Assembly (NCBI RefSeq): GCF_013697085.1
Contig: NZ_JACEFT010000019.1
Location: 1-64,000, forward strand
DNA from: Billgrantia kenyensis
GTDB taxonomy: Bacteria > Pseudomonadota > Gammaproteobacteria > Pseudomonadales > Halomonadaceae
Length of the DNA stretch: 64,000 nucleotides
Direction: 5' to 3'
In this document: in pieces, positions 1 through 9,320 of the stretch
How positions within the stretch are numbered: the first letter of the stretch is position 1
How the letters are laid out: each line of letters starts with the position of its first letter
The notes under the pieces: generated by a model
Database searches by the model: none
What the model was told of the DNA's origin: nothing
Seen by the model: only the letters and a program-made list of their open reading frames with translations
Position numbers and translations under genes: made by a program

Positions 1-93
1 CCCTTCGTCGCGCTGATCGCCCTGGCCTGTGTGCTGATGGCCTTCTTCCCGGTGCTGGTCACCGGCCTGCCGGCGGTACTGGTGGGCTACTGA
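1..93 (+). CDS. C-terminal end of a membrane protein, probably a TRAP large permease
   Basis: The window opens inside a reading frame that ends with TGA at 91-93. The 30 visible residues are almost entirely hydrophobic, with one last membrane segment and the ending LPAVLVGY. TRAP-type DctM subunits commonly end this way (a final helix, then a short tail with a Leu-Pro pair), and this locus is rich in TRAP systems. The assignment rests on that resemblance only; any polytopic transporter could end like this. Confidence 0.5.
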   Translation, partial: PFVALIALACVLMAFFPVLVTGLPAVLVGY

Positions 94-116
94 GCCGCCC
101 GCGCCAGCCCTCCGCA

Positions 117-148
117 GCGCCCGCATCCCCTCGGATGCGGGCGCTTTT
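117..148 (+). terminator. Intrinsic terminator after the first gene
   Basis: Perfect 12-bp arms GCGCCCGCATCC (117-128) and GGATGCGGGCGC (133-144) with a 4-nt loop are followed directly by TTTT. It separates the upstream membrane-protein gene from the lacI-type regulator. Confidence 0.9.
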
Positions 149-214
149 CTTTGGAGATATTGGCAGCGTGTGGAGGAAGCTACCTAATGCGGGCTTCGGC
201 GGCACAGCGCCAAG

Positions 215-257
215 TTGCCGTGGGACGTATTGCAACCTATGATGGGAACGTTCCCAT
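215..257 (+). promoter_or_regulatory. Promoter and LacI-type operator of the regulator gene
   Basis: A sigma70-like promoter is visible: TTGCCG at 215-220, a 17-bp spacer, and TATGAT at 238-243. The perfect 16-bp palindrome ATGGGAACGTTCCCAT (242-257), with the central CG typical of LacI-family operators, overlaps the end of the -10 box and covers the likely transcription start. This suggests the regulator starting at 273 represses itself and probably the downstream kinase gene. Confidence 0.8.
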
Positions 258-272
258 TTCTCGAGACGCACG

Positions 273-1298
273 ATGCCCCGTCGCGCCACCATCATCGAGG
301 TCGCCCGTGAAGCCGGCGCTTCCAAGACCAGCGTATCGCGCTACTTTGCTGGCGAGCGCGACAAGCTCTCGCCGGCGCTGTGCGAGCGCATCGCCGCGGC
401 CGCCCTGCGCCTCGATTATCGCCCCAACCAGATGGCCCGGGGTCTCAAGGGGGGCCACTCGCGCCTGATCGGCATGCTGGTGGCGGACATTCGCAACCCC
501 TTCTCGGTGGCGGTGATGCACGGCGTGGAGCGCGCCTGCCGCGAGCAGGGCCTGGCACTGCTGGTATGCAACACCGACAACGACCCCGAGCTGGAGCGCA
601 CGCATCTAGCGCTGATGACCTCCTATCAGGTGGAAGGACTGATCATCAACGCGTCCGGCAGCCCCGACGCAGAACTTCAGGCGTTGACCGACCGCGGCCT
701 GCCGCTGGTGCTGCTCGACCGCGAACTGGGCGCCGTGGAGGCCGATCTGGTGGGGCTCGACAACGCCAGGGCTATCGATCTGGCCCTCGACCACCTCGCC
801 GAGCAGGGTTACGGCGAGCTGCTCTATCTCAGCGAGCCCCCCGAGCGGGCCAGCCCACGACGAGAGCGCCTGACGCGCTTTCAAGCGGGCCTGACGGCTC
901 GCCGTCTGACAGGCGAGGCTTACACCATGAGCGGCAGCGACGAGGAGCTGGCGCGAAACATAGAGGCCTTTCTCACGCGTTCAGCCCCCAAGGGCTCGGG
1001 TGAGGTGCCGCGCGCCCTACTGTGTGCCAACGGTGCGGTCACCCTGGCCGCCACCCGCGCCCTGCTGCGGCTCGGCGCACGACTCGGCAAGACCGGGCTG
1101 ATGGGCATCGACGAGCTCGACTGGTGTGCGCTGATCGACCCGGGCATCACCACCCTGGCGCAGCCCACCGAGGCGATTGGCCAGCAGGCCATCGCCAGCC
1201 TGCTGGCCAAGCCCGGCAACCAGGCCGACGCCAAGGCCAGGCAGCACCGATTCGAGCCCAGGGTGATAGCGCGGGGCTCCACGCGCCTCTCAGGCTGA
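273..1298 (+). CDS. LacI-family transcriptional repressor
   Basis: The 341-residue protein has the standard LacI layout. A DNA-binding helix-turn-helix spans about residues 5-25 (IIEVAREAGASKTSVSRYF), followed by the hinge (YRPNQMARGLKGG) and a periplasmic-binding-protein-like sugar domain starting at GMLVADIRNPF. The next gene is KDG kinase and the whole neighbourhood is hexuronate catabolism, so the effector is probably a hexuronate intermediate such as 2-keto-3-deoxygluconate or its phosphate; that is inference. The palindrome at 242-257 is its likely own operator. No strong Shine-Dalgarno precedes the ATG. Family assignment is sure, ligand is not. Confidence 0.9.
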   Translation: MPRRATIIEVAREAGASKTSVSRYFAGERDKLSPALCERIAAAALRLDYRPNQMARGLKGGHSRLIGMLVADIRNPFSVAVMHGVERACREQGLALLVCNTDNDPELERTHLALMTSYQVEGLIINASGSPDAELQALTDRGLPLVLLDRELGAVEADLVGLDNARAIDLALDHLAEQGYGELLYLSEPPERASPRRERLTRFQAGLTARRLTGEAYTMSGSDEELARNIEAFLTRSAPKGSGEVPRALLCANGAVTLAATRALLRLGARLGKTGLMGIDELDWCALIDPGITTLAQPTEAIGQQAIASLLAKPGNQADAKARQHRFEPRVIARGSTRLSG

Positions 1299-1318
1299 AC
1301 TCCCAAAGAACAAGCGAG

Positions 1319-2338
1319 ATGCCCATGAGCCACTCAAATCCGGTTGCAAACCCTATCTCAAGAAACGCCCCCAGCCCCGAGATCCTCACCTTCGGCGAGG
1401 CGATGACCCTATTCGTCGCCGATGCCCCCGGCCACCTGGCTGAGGTGGAGCACTTCCAGCGCCGGATTGCCGGCGCCGACACCAACGTGGCCATCGGCCT
1501 CGCCCGGCTGGGTTTCCATGTCGGCTGGCTGAGCCGCGTGGGAGCCGACAGCTTCGGCGACTTCATCCGCCACACCCTGGAAGCCGAAGGGCTGGACTGT
1601 CGTCATCTTGGCGTCGACCCCACCCACCCTACCGGCCTGCTGTTCAAGGAACGTGCCCTGGGCGGCGCCGATCCGCGAGTGGAGTACTTCCGCCGTGGCA
1701 GTGCCGCCAGCCAGCTCTCGCCCTCCGACGCCGCCGAGGTGGACTTCACCGCCCTGCGCCACCTGCATGCCACCGGCATCCCCCCGGCGCTGTCGCCCAG
1801 CGCCCGCGAACTCTCCCGGCACATGCTGACTCAGGCCCGTCAGGTCGGCGCCAGCATCTCGTTCGATCCCAACCTGCGCCCCAGCCTGTGGAAGAGCGAG
1901 GCCGAGATGCGCGATACCCTCAACGACCTCGCCAGCCTCTCGGACTGGGTGCTGCCGGGGCTTGCCGAGGGGCGTCTGCTGACCGGTCAGGACACGCCCG
2001 AGGCCATCGCCGATTTCTATCTCGAGCGCGGCGCCTCGGCGGTGATCGTCAAGCTCGGCCCGCAAGGCAGCTTCTACCGCGGCAGTCTTGGCGGTGAGCT
2101 GGAGTCCTGCAGCGTGCCCGGTTTCGCGGTGGACGAGGTGGTGGATACGGTGGGCGCCGGCGACGGCTTCGCCGTGGGCGTGGTCAGCGCCCTGCTCGAC
2201 GGTCGCTCCCCACGGGAAGCGGTGCGCCGCGGCAACCTGATCGGCTCGCTGGCGGTACAGGTGATAGGCGACATGGAGGGGCTGCCGAGCCACGAGCAGT
2301 TGACTGCACTCGAGGCCGAGCTGGACCAGGGCGCCTGA
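1319..2338 (+). CDS. kdgK: 2-dehydro-3-deoxygluconokinase (KDG kinase), PfkB family
   Basis: A sugar kinase of the PfkB/ribokinase family, predicted to phosphorylate 2-keto-3-deoxygluconate with ATP to give KDPG, the last step before aldol cleavage. The N-terminal sugar-binding GGADTN-like motif (RRIAGADTNVAIGLARLG) and the C-terminal ATP/catalytic signature DTVGAGDGFAVG are intact. About 339 residues with ATG at 1319; a second ATG lies at 1325 and either could be used. It is 20 bp behind the LacI-type gene and probably co-transcribed. The product of uxuA and manD on the opposite strand is its substrate. No KDPG aldolase gene is in the window. Confidence 0.85.
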   Translation: MPMSHSNPVANPISRNAPSPEILTFGEAMTLFVADAPGHLAEVEHFQRRIAGADTNVAIGLARLGFHVGWLSRVGADSFGDFIRHTLEAEGLDCRHLGVDPTHPTGLLFKERALGGADPRVEYFRRGSAASQLSPSDAAEVDFTALRHLHATGIPPALSPSARELSRHMLTQARQVGASISFDPNLRPSLWKSEAEMRDTLNDLASLSDWVLPGLAEGRLLTGQDTPEAIADFYLERGASAVIVKLGPQGSFYRGSLGGELESCSVPGFAVDEVVDTVGAGDGFAVGVVSALLDGRSPREAVRRGNLIGSLAVQVIGDMEGLPSHEQLTALEAELDQGA

Positions 2339-2400
2339 TGGTGCCCTATTGCCCTTGCTGATAAAGCCGACCGGCTACGCTCAGCTCAGACCCGCTACGC

Positions 2401-3579
2401 TCAACGCAGCAAGCGGCGCACCGCCAACTCCACGCCGCGCAGCTCGGCGAGCCCTTTCATACGGCCATAGAGCGGATAGCCGGGGCGCGTGTCGCGGCGC
2501 TGGTCGTCGAGAATATGGTGGCCGTGATCCGGTCGCAGCGGCAGCCGCGGGCCACCTTCGCGCTCGCGGCGCCGCTCTTCCTCTACCAGCGCGGCAATCA
2601 CCGCCACCATGTCGACGTCGCCGCCCAGGTGATGCGCCTCGTGGAAGGTACGCGGGTCGCCGGCCTCGCGCCGGGTCGAGCGCAGGTGGGCGAAGTAGAT
2701 GCGCGGACCGAAGCGCTGCGCCATAGCGGCCAGATCGATATCCTCGCGCACGCCGTAGGAGCCGGTGCACAGGGTCAGGCCGTTGGCCTCGCTGGAGGCC
2801 ACCTCGAGCAGCCACTGGGCATCCTCGGGGGTGGAAACCACCCGCGGCAGACCGAACAGCGGACGCGGCGGGTCGTCGGGATGAATCGCCAGTCGCACAC
2901 CGGCCTCCTCGGCCACCGGCACGATGGCACGCAGGAAATACCCCAAGTTCTCGCGCAGGCGCTCGGCACCGATGCCGTCGTACTCGGCCAGCACTTCGCG
3001 GAACCGGGCCAGGGTATAGTGCTCCTCGGCCCCGGGCAGGCCAGCAATGACGTTGTTGACCAGCCGCTGGCGCGACACCTCGTCTAGCCCCTCCAGGTAG
3101 CGCCTGGCCTCGGTTCGTTCGGCCTCGCTGTACTCGGCCTCGGCGCCGGGGCGCTGCAGCAGGTAGAGATCGAAGGCAGCGAAGGCCGTCTGGTCGAAGC
3201 GCAGCGCCAGCCCGCCGTCCGCCAGGCGCCAGGCCAGGTCGGTGCGGGTCCAGTCGAGTACCGGCATGAAGTTGTAGCAGACGAGGTCGATGCCGCAGAA
3301 CGCCAGATTGTGCAGGGTCTCCCCGTAGGCGGCGATGTAGCGCTCGCGCTCGGGCGTGCCCTGCTTGATCGCCTCGTGCACCGGCACGCTCTCCACCACC
3401 GACCAGGTCAGCCCCGCGGCCTCGATCTCTGCCTTGCGCTCGGCGATGGCCGCCAGGGGCCAGGCCGTGCCGTTGGGTATCTCGTGCAGCGCCGTGACGA
3501 TGCCGGTGGCACCGGTCTGGCGAATCTCGTCGAGGGTGATCGGATCACTGGGACCGAACCAGCGCCAGGTTTGTTCCAT
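2401..3579 (-). CDS. uxuA: D-mannonate dehydratase, UxuA type
   Basis: Dehydrates D-mannonate to 2-keto-3-deoxygluconate in the glucuronate pathway. The 392-residue length matches the UxuA family (394 in E. coli), as does the N-terminal stretch [20 protein letters not shown] and the TIM-barrel metal region [16 protein letters not shown] with its conserved His and Asp. ATG at 3579 was chosen because a GGGAGAGG Shine-Dalgarno lies 8 nt upstream; an earlier in-frame ATG at 3609 has no such site. It is the last gene of the minus-strand hexuronate series. A second, unrelated mannonate dehydratase (manD) is encoded 6 kb upstream. Confidence 0.93.
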   Translation of the reverse strand: MEQTWRWFGPSDPITLDEIRQTGATGIVTALHEIPNGTAWPLAAIAERKAEIEAAGLTWSVVESVPVHEAIKQGTPERERYIAAYGETLHNLAFCGIDLVCYNFMPVLDWTRTDLAWRLADGGLALRFDQTAFAAFDLYLLQRPGAEAEYSEAERTEARRYLEGLDEVSRQRLVNNVIAGLPGAEEHYTLARFREVLAEYDGIGAERLRENLGYFLRAIVPVAEEAGVRLAIHPDDPPRPLFGLPRVVSTPEDAQWLLEVASSEANGLTLCTGSYGVREDIDLAAMAQRFGPRIYFAHLRSTRREAGDPRTFHEAHHLGGDVDMVAVIAALVEEERRREREGGPRLPLRPDHGHHILDDQRRDTRPGYPLYGRMKGLAELRGVELAVRRLLR

Positions 3580-3756
3580 AACGAACCTCTCCCTATGGAA
3601 ACACTGCACAAATGCCTATACGAGCGAATCACTGCGTTGCGCGGTGCCGAAGCGTCGGACCGTCGGAATCCTCACATATACCCCATATGTTCCGGTTCCT
3701 GTGCTCCGTGCGCCTTGTGCTTCATCTCGCTCGGCGATTTGTTCAGCGTCTCCGTG

Positions 3757-5232
3757 TCAGGTGGGTGAATCGAGCTGCGCCAGCGCAGCGTCGAGGCCTA
3801 GCGTCGTCAGGCAGCGGTAGGCCGCTACCACCGCCGCCGTGAAGCCGGCGTGCTCGGCCAGCGCCGGTGGCACCACGGCGTCGAGCTCGAAAAAGGCCGG
3901 CACCAGACCCTCGACATCCTCGCCGTGGGCTTCGTGCAGCAGCCTGAAGGTGCCCGCCATGGGATCGTCGACGGCATGGGCAATGCCGTGCAGGTCGCTC
4001 CCGGCGGTATAGCGGATCCACGCCGCCATGCCCAGCGCGGTGCAGGGCACCTGCTCCCCCGCTTCGAGCCGCGCCAGGGCGCCGTGCAGCCAGCGCTGGG
4101 GCAGCTTCTGCGAGCCGTCCATGGCGATCTGCTGCAGGCGGTGGCGCAGACTGTCGTTGGCGAAGCGCACCAGCAGGGAGTCCGCGTACGCCGCCAGGTC
4201 GGTGCCCTCGGGCATTGCCAGGGTCGGCGCTGCCTCGCACAGCATGTAGCGACGCAGCAGCGCCACCAGATCGTCGCGGCTCACCGCGTCGAACACCGTC
4301 TCGATGTCATCCAGCGCGCCCAGGTAAGCGAGCAGCGAGTGGCTGCCGTTGAGCATGCGCAACTTCATGGTCTCGAACGGCGCCACGTCGGCGACCATCT
4401 CCACGCCTTCAGCCTCCCAGGCCGGTCGGCCGAGGGGGAAATCGTCCTCCACCACCCACTGCGAAAAGGCCTCGCCCACCACGGCGTTGGGATCCTCGAC
4501 GCCCAGCTCGGCCAGGCGATCGAAGTCGGCCGCGGTCATGGCTGGCACGATGCGGTCGACCATGCTGCACGGGAACGCCACCTCGCGTTCGATCCAGGCA
4601 GCAAGCCCGGCGTCGCGACAGGCAGCGAGCTGCACCACCACCGCCCGCGTGCGCTGGCCGTTGTTCGGCATGTTGTCGCAGCACAGCACCGTGAACGGCG
4701 GGACGCCCGCGCTGCGCCGCCGGGCCAAGGCCTCAACCAGAATGCCCGGCGCGGTGCGCGGTGCCTGGGGATGGCCGATATCGTGGGCGATCAGCGGATC
4801 GTCGCGCAGCAGGGTGCCCTCGGCAGGGCTCAGGAAGTAGCCCTTCTCGGTCACCGTGAGGGTGACGATACGCGTCTCAGGCGAGGCCATACGCGCCAGC
4901 AGCGCCGCGAGATCGCGCCCCCACTCCCCCGCCAGGTCCCGGCCGGTGAACAGCGCCTGCTCGACCACGCCGATCTCGCGCAGTGTGGCGGTATCGCTGT
5001 CGGCAAATTCTGCTACATGGTAGCGGCAGCCGGCGTCGCGCAGGGCATCCACCAGCGCCACGCCGCCGCGCAGGTTGGCGCTGCACACACCCCAGGCACC
5101 GTCGCCGCTGCGCTGGCGGTAGCGCTCCAGGTAGACCGCCTGGTGAGCGCGGTGGAACGCCCCCAGCCCCAGGTGGACGATGCCGATGCAACCGGTCGGC
5201 GCGGCGGCGGGTATGCGTGTCACGTCGTTCAT
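3757..5232 (-). CDS. uxuB: D-mannonate oxidoreductase (fructuronate reductase)
   Basis: A polyol-type mannitol dehydrogenase-family enzyme, predicted to interconvert D-fructuronate and D-mannonate with NAD(H). The Rossmann segment IGIVHLGLGAFHRAHQAVYLERY is at the start, followed by the family motifs TLTVTEKGY, CDNMPNNG and the catalytic-region stretch KLRMLNGSHSLLAYLG with its conserved Lys and Asn/His. Length 491 matches the family. ATG at 5232 overlaps the dctM stop (ATGA), indicating translational coupling to the upstream transporter. It feeds uxuA, 177 bp downstream. The choice of fructuronate rather than tagaturonate rests on the neighbouring uxuA, uxaC and manD. Confidence 0.9.
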   Translation of the reverse strand: MNDVTRIPAAAPTGCIGIVHLGLGAFHRAHQAVYLERYRQRSGDGAWGVCSANLRGGVALVDALRDAGCRYHVAEFADSDTATLREIGVVEQALFTGRDLAGEWGRDLAALLARMASPETRIVTLTVTEKGYFLSPAEGTLLRDDPLIAHDIGHPQAPRTAPGILVEALARRRSAGVPPFTVLCCDNMPNNGQRTRAVVVQLAACRDAGLAAWIEREVAFPCSMVDRIVPAMTAADFDRLAELGVEDPNAVVGEAFSQWVVEDDFPLGRPAWEAEGVEMVADVAPFETMKLRMLNGSHSLLAYLGALDDIETVFDAVSRDDLVALLRRYMLCEAAPTLAMPEGTDLAAYADSLLVRFANDSLRHRLQQIAMDGSQKLPQRWLHGALARLEAGEQVPCTALGMAAWIRYTAGSDLHGIAHAVDDPMAGTFRLLHEAHGEDVEGLVPAFFELDAVVPPALAEHAGFTAAVVAAYRCLTTLGLDAALAQLDSPT

Positions 5233-6512
5233 CTTGTCCCCATCAACAGGTCGGGAAGCCACAGCGAAATGGCCGGCGCATAGGCCACCAATAGCAGTAC
5301 CAGAATGTTGCAGGCCAGAAACGGCAGGATGGCGCGGGCCACGGTGAGCATCTGCAGCTTGCCGATGCCCGAGACCACGAACAGGCACACACCCACCGGC
5401 GGCGTGGTCAGGCCGATCATCAGGTTGAGTACCGCCATCACCGCGAAGTGCACCGGGTCCATGCCGATACCGGTGGCCACGCCCAGCAGCGCCGGGAACA
5501 GGATGATCAGCGCGGCGATGGTCTCCATGAAGGCGCCGACGAACAGCAGGATCAGGTTGAGGATCAGGATCACCACGATGGGGTTGTCGCTGATCGCCAT
5601 GATCAGGGCGGCGATGGTCTGGGGGATCTGCTGGCTGGTGAGGATCCAGCCGAACAGGTTGGCCAGGCCCACCAGCAGCAGCAGCGCCGACGAGGTCAGC
5701 ACGGTGTCGGTGAGAATCGCCGGCAGCTTGCGCCAGGTCAGCCCCTTGTAGACGTACATGCCCACCACCAGCGCATAGAGGCTGGCGACGATGGAAGCCT
5801 CGGTAGGCGTGAAGAAGCCGCCGATGATGCCGTAGAGGATGATCACCGTCATCAGCAGCGCCCAGAAGGCGGTACGCCCCTCGCGCAGCAGCTCGCGCAG
5901 GGTGGCACGGCGCCCCTTGGGGTAGCCGCGCTTCACCGCCAGCAGATAGACGGTGATCATCATCGCCATGCCTAGCAGCAGGCCGGGTACGGCCCCGGCC
6001 AGGAACATGCGCCCCACCGAGACGCCGGCCAGCGAGCCAACGATGATCATCGGCACGCTGGGCGGGATGATCGGACCGATGGTCGACGAGGCGGCGGTAA
6101 CCGCAGCGGCGAAGGGCTTGTCGTAGCCGGAGCGCGCCATGCCGGGGATCATCACCGAGCCGATGCTGGCGGCATCGGCCACCGCGGTACCCGAGATGCC
6201 GCCGAAGATCATCGAGCCGCCCACGTTGGCCAGGCCCAGCCCGCCGCGGATATGGCCGACCACGGCGTTGGAGAAGCGCACGATGTGCTCGGTGATGTTG
6301 CCCACGTTCATCAGGTTACCGGCCAGCACGAAGCCGGGAATGCACAGCAGCACGAAGGTATCGATGCCCGAATACATGCGCTGCGGCACGATGGTCAGCG
6401 AGATGCCTTCCAGCAGCAGGTAGGCGAGCGACGAGATGCCCAGCGCGAAGGCGATGGGCAGGCCCAGCACCAGCAGCAGCAAGAACACGCCGAACAGCAC
6501 CATCACTTCCAT
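5229..6512 (-). CDS. dctM: TRAP transporter large permease (hexuronate system 1)
   Basis: Large membrane subunit of a Na+-driven TRAP transporter, 427 residues with about 12 hydrophobic segments. Hallmarks include the N-terminus FGVFLLLLVLGLPIAFALG, the GISGTAVADAASIG stretch and the late motif GLTTPPVGVCLFV, all typical of DctM. It overlaps dctQ upstream by 10 bp and uxuB downstream by 4 bp. Together with the DctP and DctQ proteins encoded upstream it should import a hexuronate or aldonate; the exact substrate cannot be read from the sequence. Confidence 0.93.
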   Translation of the reverse strand: MEVMVLFGVFLLLLVLGLPIAFALGISSLAYLLLEGISLTIVPQRMYSGIDTFVLLCIPGFVLAGNLMNVGNITEHIVRFSNAVVGHIRGGLGLANVGGSMIFGGISGTAVADAASIGSVMIPGMARSGYDKPFAAAVTAASSTIGPIIPPSVPMIIVGSLAGVSVGRMFLAGAVPGLLLGMAMMITVYLLAVKRGYPKGRRATLRELLREGRTAFWALLMTVIILYGIIGGFFTPTEASIVASLYALVVGMYVYKGLTWRKLPAILTDTVLTSSALLLLVGLANLFGWILTSQQIPQTIAALIMAISDNPIVVILILNLILLFVGAFMETIAALIILFPALLGVATGIGMDPVHFAVMAVLNLMIGLTTPPVGVCLFVVSGIGKLQMLTVARAILPFLACNILVLLLVAYAPAISLWLPDLLMGTR

Positions 6513-7117
6513 GACGCGCCCTCCCGGTCACCCTCGGTGGATGGCCGCCACGCCGCCAGCATGCCTTCGCAGAAGCCGATGACGCTGTAGAACAGCACAA
6601 GGGCAAACAGCACCACGGTGGAGAAGAAGATGTAGAGCATGGGCAGCCTCAGGGTGGGCGAGGTCTGCCAGGCGCCGTTCTGGGCAAACTGCCACGCCGC
6701 CGGCAGCACCATCAGGGCGAAGCCGCCGATCAGCAGGCAGATCAGCGCCTGATAGACGGCGCGTGCACGCAGCCCCAGCAGGTGATGGAAGAGTTCGACG
6801 TTGACGTGGCGGTGACGGCGTATTGCCACCCCGGCCGCCAGCGCCACCATGTAGATGAAGAGATAGCGCGACAGCTCCTCGGTCCAGGACAGGGCGAACG
6901 GCAGAAACAGCCGGCCCGAAATCTGCAGCAGCACGGTCACGGCGATGCCGATGAGCGCCAGGTTGGCGAAGAGCATGAAGAGACGGTCCATCCAGCCGAT
7001 GACGCGACCCACAAGCCCCTGGAAACCGGGCACGGCGGACAGCGCATCGAGACTGGCCACGACCTCCTGGCCGTCACCCGCCGCGTCGTCCTCGGCGCGC
7101 TGTGGGGAAATATCCAT
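6503..7117 (-). CDS. dctQ: TRAP transporter small permease (hexuronate system 1)
   Basis: A 204-residue small TRAP membrane subunit. An unusually long hydrophilic N-terminal tail (about 55 residues) precedes four hydrophobic segments. The family motif SWTEELSRYLFIYMVALAAGVAIRR-type region follows the second segment. ATG at 7117 is preceded by GAGGA at good spacing; upstream in-frame starts lack this. It lies between dctP (93 bp upstream, with a hairpin in the gap) and dctM (10-bp overlap), the usual TRAP order. Confidence 0.88.
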   Translation of the reverse strand: MDISPQRAEDDAAGDGQEVVASLDALSAVPGFQGLVGRVIGWMDRLFMLFANLALIGIAVTVLLQISGRLFLPFALSWTEELSRYLFIYMVALAAGVAIRRHRHVNVELFHHLLGLRARAVYQALICLLIGGFALMVLPAAWQFAQNGAWQTSPTLRLPMLYIFFSTVVLFALVLFYSVIGFCEGMLAAWRPSTEGDREGASWK

Positions 7118-7183
7118 AGGCGTTCCTCGCTGGGGGTTCGCCAAATTCGGGTGGAATGGGCGGGTACGGGCCCCGTGAAAAGT

Positions 7184-7202
7184 GGGCGGGCCTGGCCCGC
7201 CC
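7184..7202 (-). other. Intercistronic hairpin after dctP
   Basis: The inverted repeat GGGCGGG...CCCGCCC with a 5-nt loop lies just behind the dctP stop codon. No long U-run follows, so it is more likely a partial terminator or mRNA-stabilising stem that lets the binding protein be made in excess over the permeases. Confidence 0.55.
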
Positions 7203-7209
7203 GGTCGGT

Positions 7210-8178
7210 TCACAGGTTCTGGATGGCGTCGAACAGCTCAAGCTGCTCGTCATCGAGGGCCGCTTCCACCGCCGGCCGCGCCTTCTCGGCGAAGGCCTCG
7301 GTGTCGACCTCGACGAACTCCATGCCGCGCTCCTGCAGGGCCTGCTCCAGGCGCTGCTGATCCTGCTCGAACAGCTCGGCCTGATAGTCCTGCATCTCGC
7401 GTGCCGCCTCGCGCACGATCTGCTGCAGCTCCTCCGGCATGCTCTCGAGCCGGTTGCGGCCGATCACCACGTAGATCCAGCTGCGCACGTGGCCGGTCAG
7501 GCTCACGTAGTCCTGCACCTCGTTGAAGCTGGCGCTCTCGATCAGGCTGAGCGGGTTCTCCTGGGCCTGAATGGTGTTCTGCTGCAGGGCGGTGAACACC
7601 TCGCTGAAGGCCATCGGCGTGGGGCGCGCACCCAGCGCCTCCCAGGTGCTGACGAACAGCGGCACGTTGGGTACCCGCAGGCGAATGCCGTCGAGGTCGT
7701 CGGGATGGCGGATCGGTCGGTTGGAGGTCAGCTCCCGCGGACCGCGCTCGAACCAGGCCAGCGGCACCAGGTTGGCGCGCTCGGCGATCTGCGCCTCGAT
7801 CTGCTCGCCGATCTCGCTCTCCACCGCCTGGCGCAGATGCTCGGCGTCGCGGAAGGCATAGGGCACCGCCATCATCGCCGCCTTGGGCGCCCAGTTCTGC
7901 AGGCTCTCGCCGGTGATGGTCATGTCGGCGGTGCCGAGCTGGATACTGTTGATGACGTCCATCTCGTTGCCGAGCTGCTCGTTGGGATAGAGCAGCACCT
8001 CGATACGGCCGTCGGAGTTCTCCTCGACCAGCTCCTTGAAGCGTTCGGCGGCCTGATGCCAGATGTTCTGCTCATTGGCCAGGTGACCGAAGCGTAGCGT
8101 GACCTCGGCAGCCATAAGGGATTGGCTGCCGATGAGAGCCGCCCCGAGGACGGCGCCGGTGACGAGTCGTTTGAACAT
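7210..8178 (-). CDS. dctP: TRAP transporter solute-binding protein (hexuronate system 1)
   Basis: A 322-residue periplasmic DctP-family protein. It starts with a signal peptide (MFKRLVTGAVLGAALIGSQSLMAAE, cleavage expected after MAA), followed by the fold core TLRFGHLANEQNIWHQAAERF. The motif LRVPNVPLFVSTWEALGARPTPMAFSEV contains the conserved Arg region that binds the substrate carboxylate, and TIQAQENPL follows. The Shine-Dalgarno AAGGAG is strong. Neighbouring uxuB, uxuA and a gulonate dehydrogenase suggest glucuronate, mannonate or L-gulonate as ligand; this is inference. Confidence 0.92.
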   Translation of the reverse strand: MFKRLVTGAVLGAALIGSQSLMAAEVTLRFGHLANEQNIWHQAAERFKELVEENSDGRIEVLLYPNEQLGNEMDVINSIQLGTADMTITGESLQNWAPKAAMMAVPYAFRDAEHLRQAVESEIGEQIEAQIAERANLVPLAWFERGPRELTSNRPIRHPDDLDGIRLRVPNVPLFVSTWEALGARPTPMAFSEVFTALQQNTIQAQENPLSLIESASFNEVQDYVSLTGHVRSWIYVVIGRNRLESMPEELQQIVREAAREMQDYQAELFEQDQQRLEQALQERGMEFVEVDTEAFAEKARPAVEAALDDEQLELFDAIQNL

Positions 8179-8275
8179 GGCGTAACTCCTTCTTCGTACT
8201 GGTTGTTATTGCTGTGTTGTTGTTGCTGTTATGAGGCATCGCGAGCTTGCGATGCCGCTGTCGCCGCGAGCTGGC

Positions 8276-9307
8276 TCAGGCGCCGGTATCGGCACCGATA
8301 CAGATCAGCACCTTGCGAGCCCTTTCGGGATGGTGATCGAGCATGTGGATGGCACCGGGCATGTCGTCGAAGGGCAGGCGATGACTGACCAGCGCCAGCG
8401 GATCGAGACGCCCCGAGGCCATGCGCTCGAGCACCTCCGGAAATTTGCGGTTGTTGAGCCGCGAGCCGACCAGGGTCAGCTCCTTCTTGATCACCTCCAG
8501 CTGCACCAGATCGCTGGGGGTGGGATTGAAACCGAGCAGACCGATACGCCCCGCCGGCGAGGCGATGCGCAGCATCTGCGGGAGCAGCGCCGGCACGCAG
8601 GCGGCATCGGCGATCAGCGGCATGCCCTCGCCGCCGGTCAGCTCGCGAGCCGCGGCCTCGACATCCTCCTTGCCGTGCCACGTACGCGTGGCGCCGAGCT
8701 CCCGGGCCGTGGCCAGACGCTCTTCGATCAGGTCGATGACGGTGATGTCCTCGATGCCCAGGGCGCGAGCCATCTGCAAGATGGTCAGGCCGATCACCCC
8801 GGCACCGTAGATCAGCAGGCGGTCGCCGCGCAGCGGCTGCATTCGCTCCAGCACGTTGGCGGCGATGGAATAGGGCTCCACCAGTGCGCCGGCTTCCAGC
8901 CCCACGCCCTCGGGCAGCAGGTGGACGTTGGCCGCCGGCACGTTGACCCGCTCTTCGAAGCCGCCGTCGCGGTGCACGCCGATCACCTGCAGCGCGCTGC
9001 ACACGTTGGGGCGGCCGATGCGGCACGGGTAGCAGCGCCCGCAGCTGACCACCGGATCGATGCACACCCGAGCACCGATCTCGATGCCCTCGACGCCCTC
9101 GCCCAGCGCCTCGACCGTGCCGGCGAACTCGTGTCCGGTAATGCGCGGGAAGCGCACGAAGGCGTTGTCGCCGTGGATGATGTGCATGTCGGAACCGCAG
9201 ATCCCGGCGAAGGCTACCTTTACCAGCACTTCGCCGGCAGCGGCGCGGGGCGCCTTGGTCTCGACGACGGCGTAGTCCAGCGGGGCGTTGACCTGAAAGG
9301 CTTTCAT
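8276..9307 (-). CDS. Zinc-dependent dehydrogenase, probable L-gulonate 5-dehydrogenase (RspB-like)
   Basis: A 343-residue medium-chain zinc dehydrogenase. The catalytic zinc motif CGSDMHIIHG and GHEFAG, the structural zinc cysteines (CGRCYPCRIGRPNVC) and the NAD-binding loop YGAGVIGLTILQ are all present. It sits 13 bp behind manD and upstream of TRAP system 1, uxuB and uxuA. From established work on hexuronate pathways, RspB-type enzymes in this setting oxidise L-gulonate to D-fructuronate, which uxuB and uxuA then process; applying that here is inference. L-galactonate or L-idonate dehydrogenase are alternatives. The start has a GAGGAG site. Confidence 0.78.
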   Translation of the reverse strand: MKAFQVNAPLDYAVVETKAPRAAAGEVLVKVAFAGICGSDMHIIHGDNAFVRFPRITGHEFAGTVEALGEGVEGIEIGARVCIDPVVSCGRCYPCRIGRPNVCSALQVIGVHRDGGFEERVNVPAANVHLLPEGVGLEAGALVEPYSIAANVLERMQPLRGDRLLIYGAGVIGLTILQMARALGIEDITVIDLIEERLATARELGATRTWHGKEDVEAAARELTGGEGMPLIADAACVPALLPQMLRIASPAGRIGLLGFNPTPSDLVQLEVIKKELTLVGSRLNNRKFPEVLERMASGRLDPLALVSHRLPFDDMPGAIHMLDHHPERARKVLICIGADTGA

Positions 9308-9320
9308 CGGTGTGCTCTCC

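Noticed and set aside
3850-5283. Long open frame on the + strand, 477 codons
   Set aside because: It is antisense to uxuB, whose family motifs and coupling to dctM are clear. The frame is open only because of high GC at third positions; its product has low-complexity His/Arg/Gln-rich composition and no motif.
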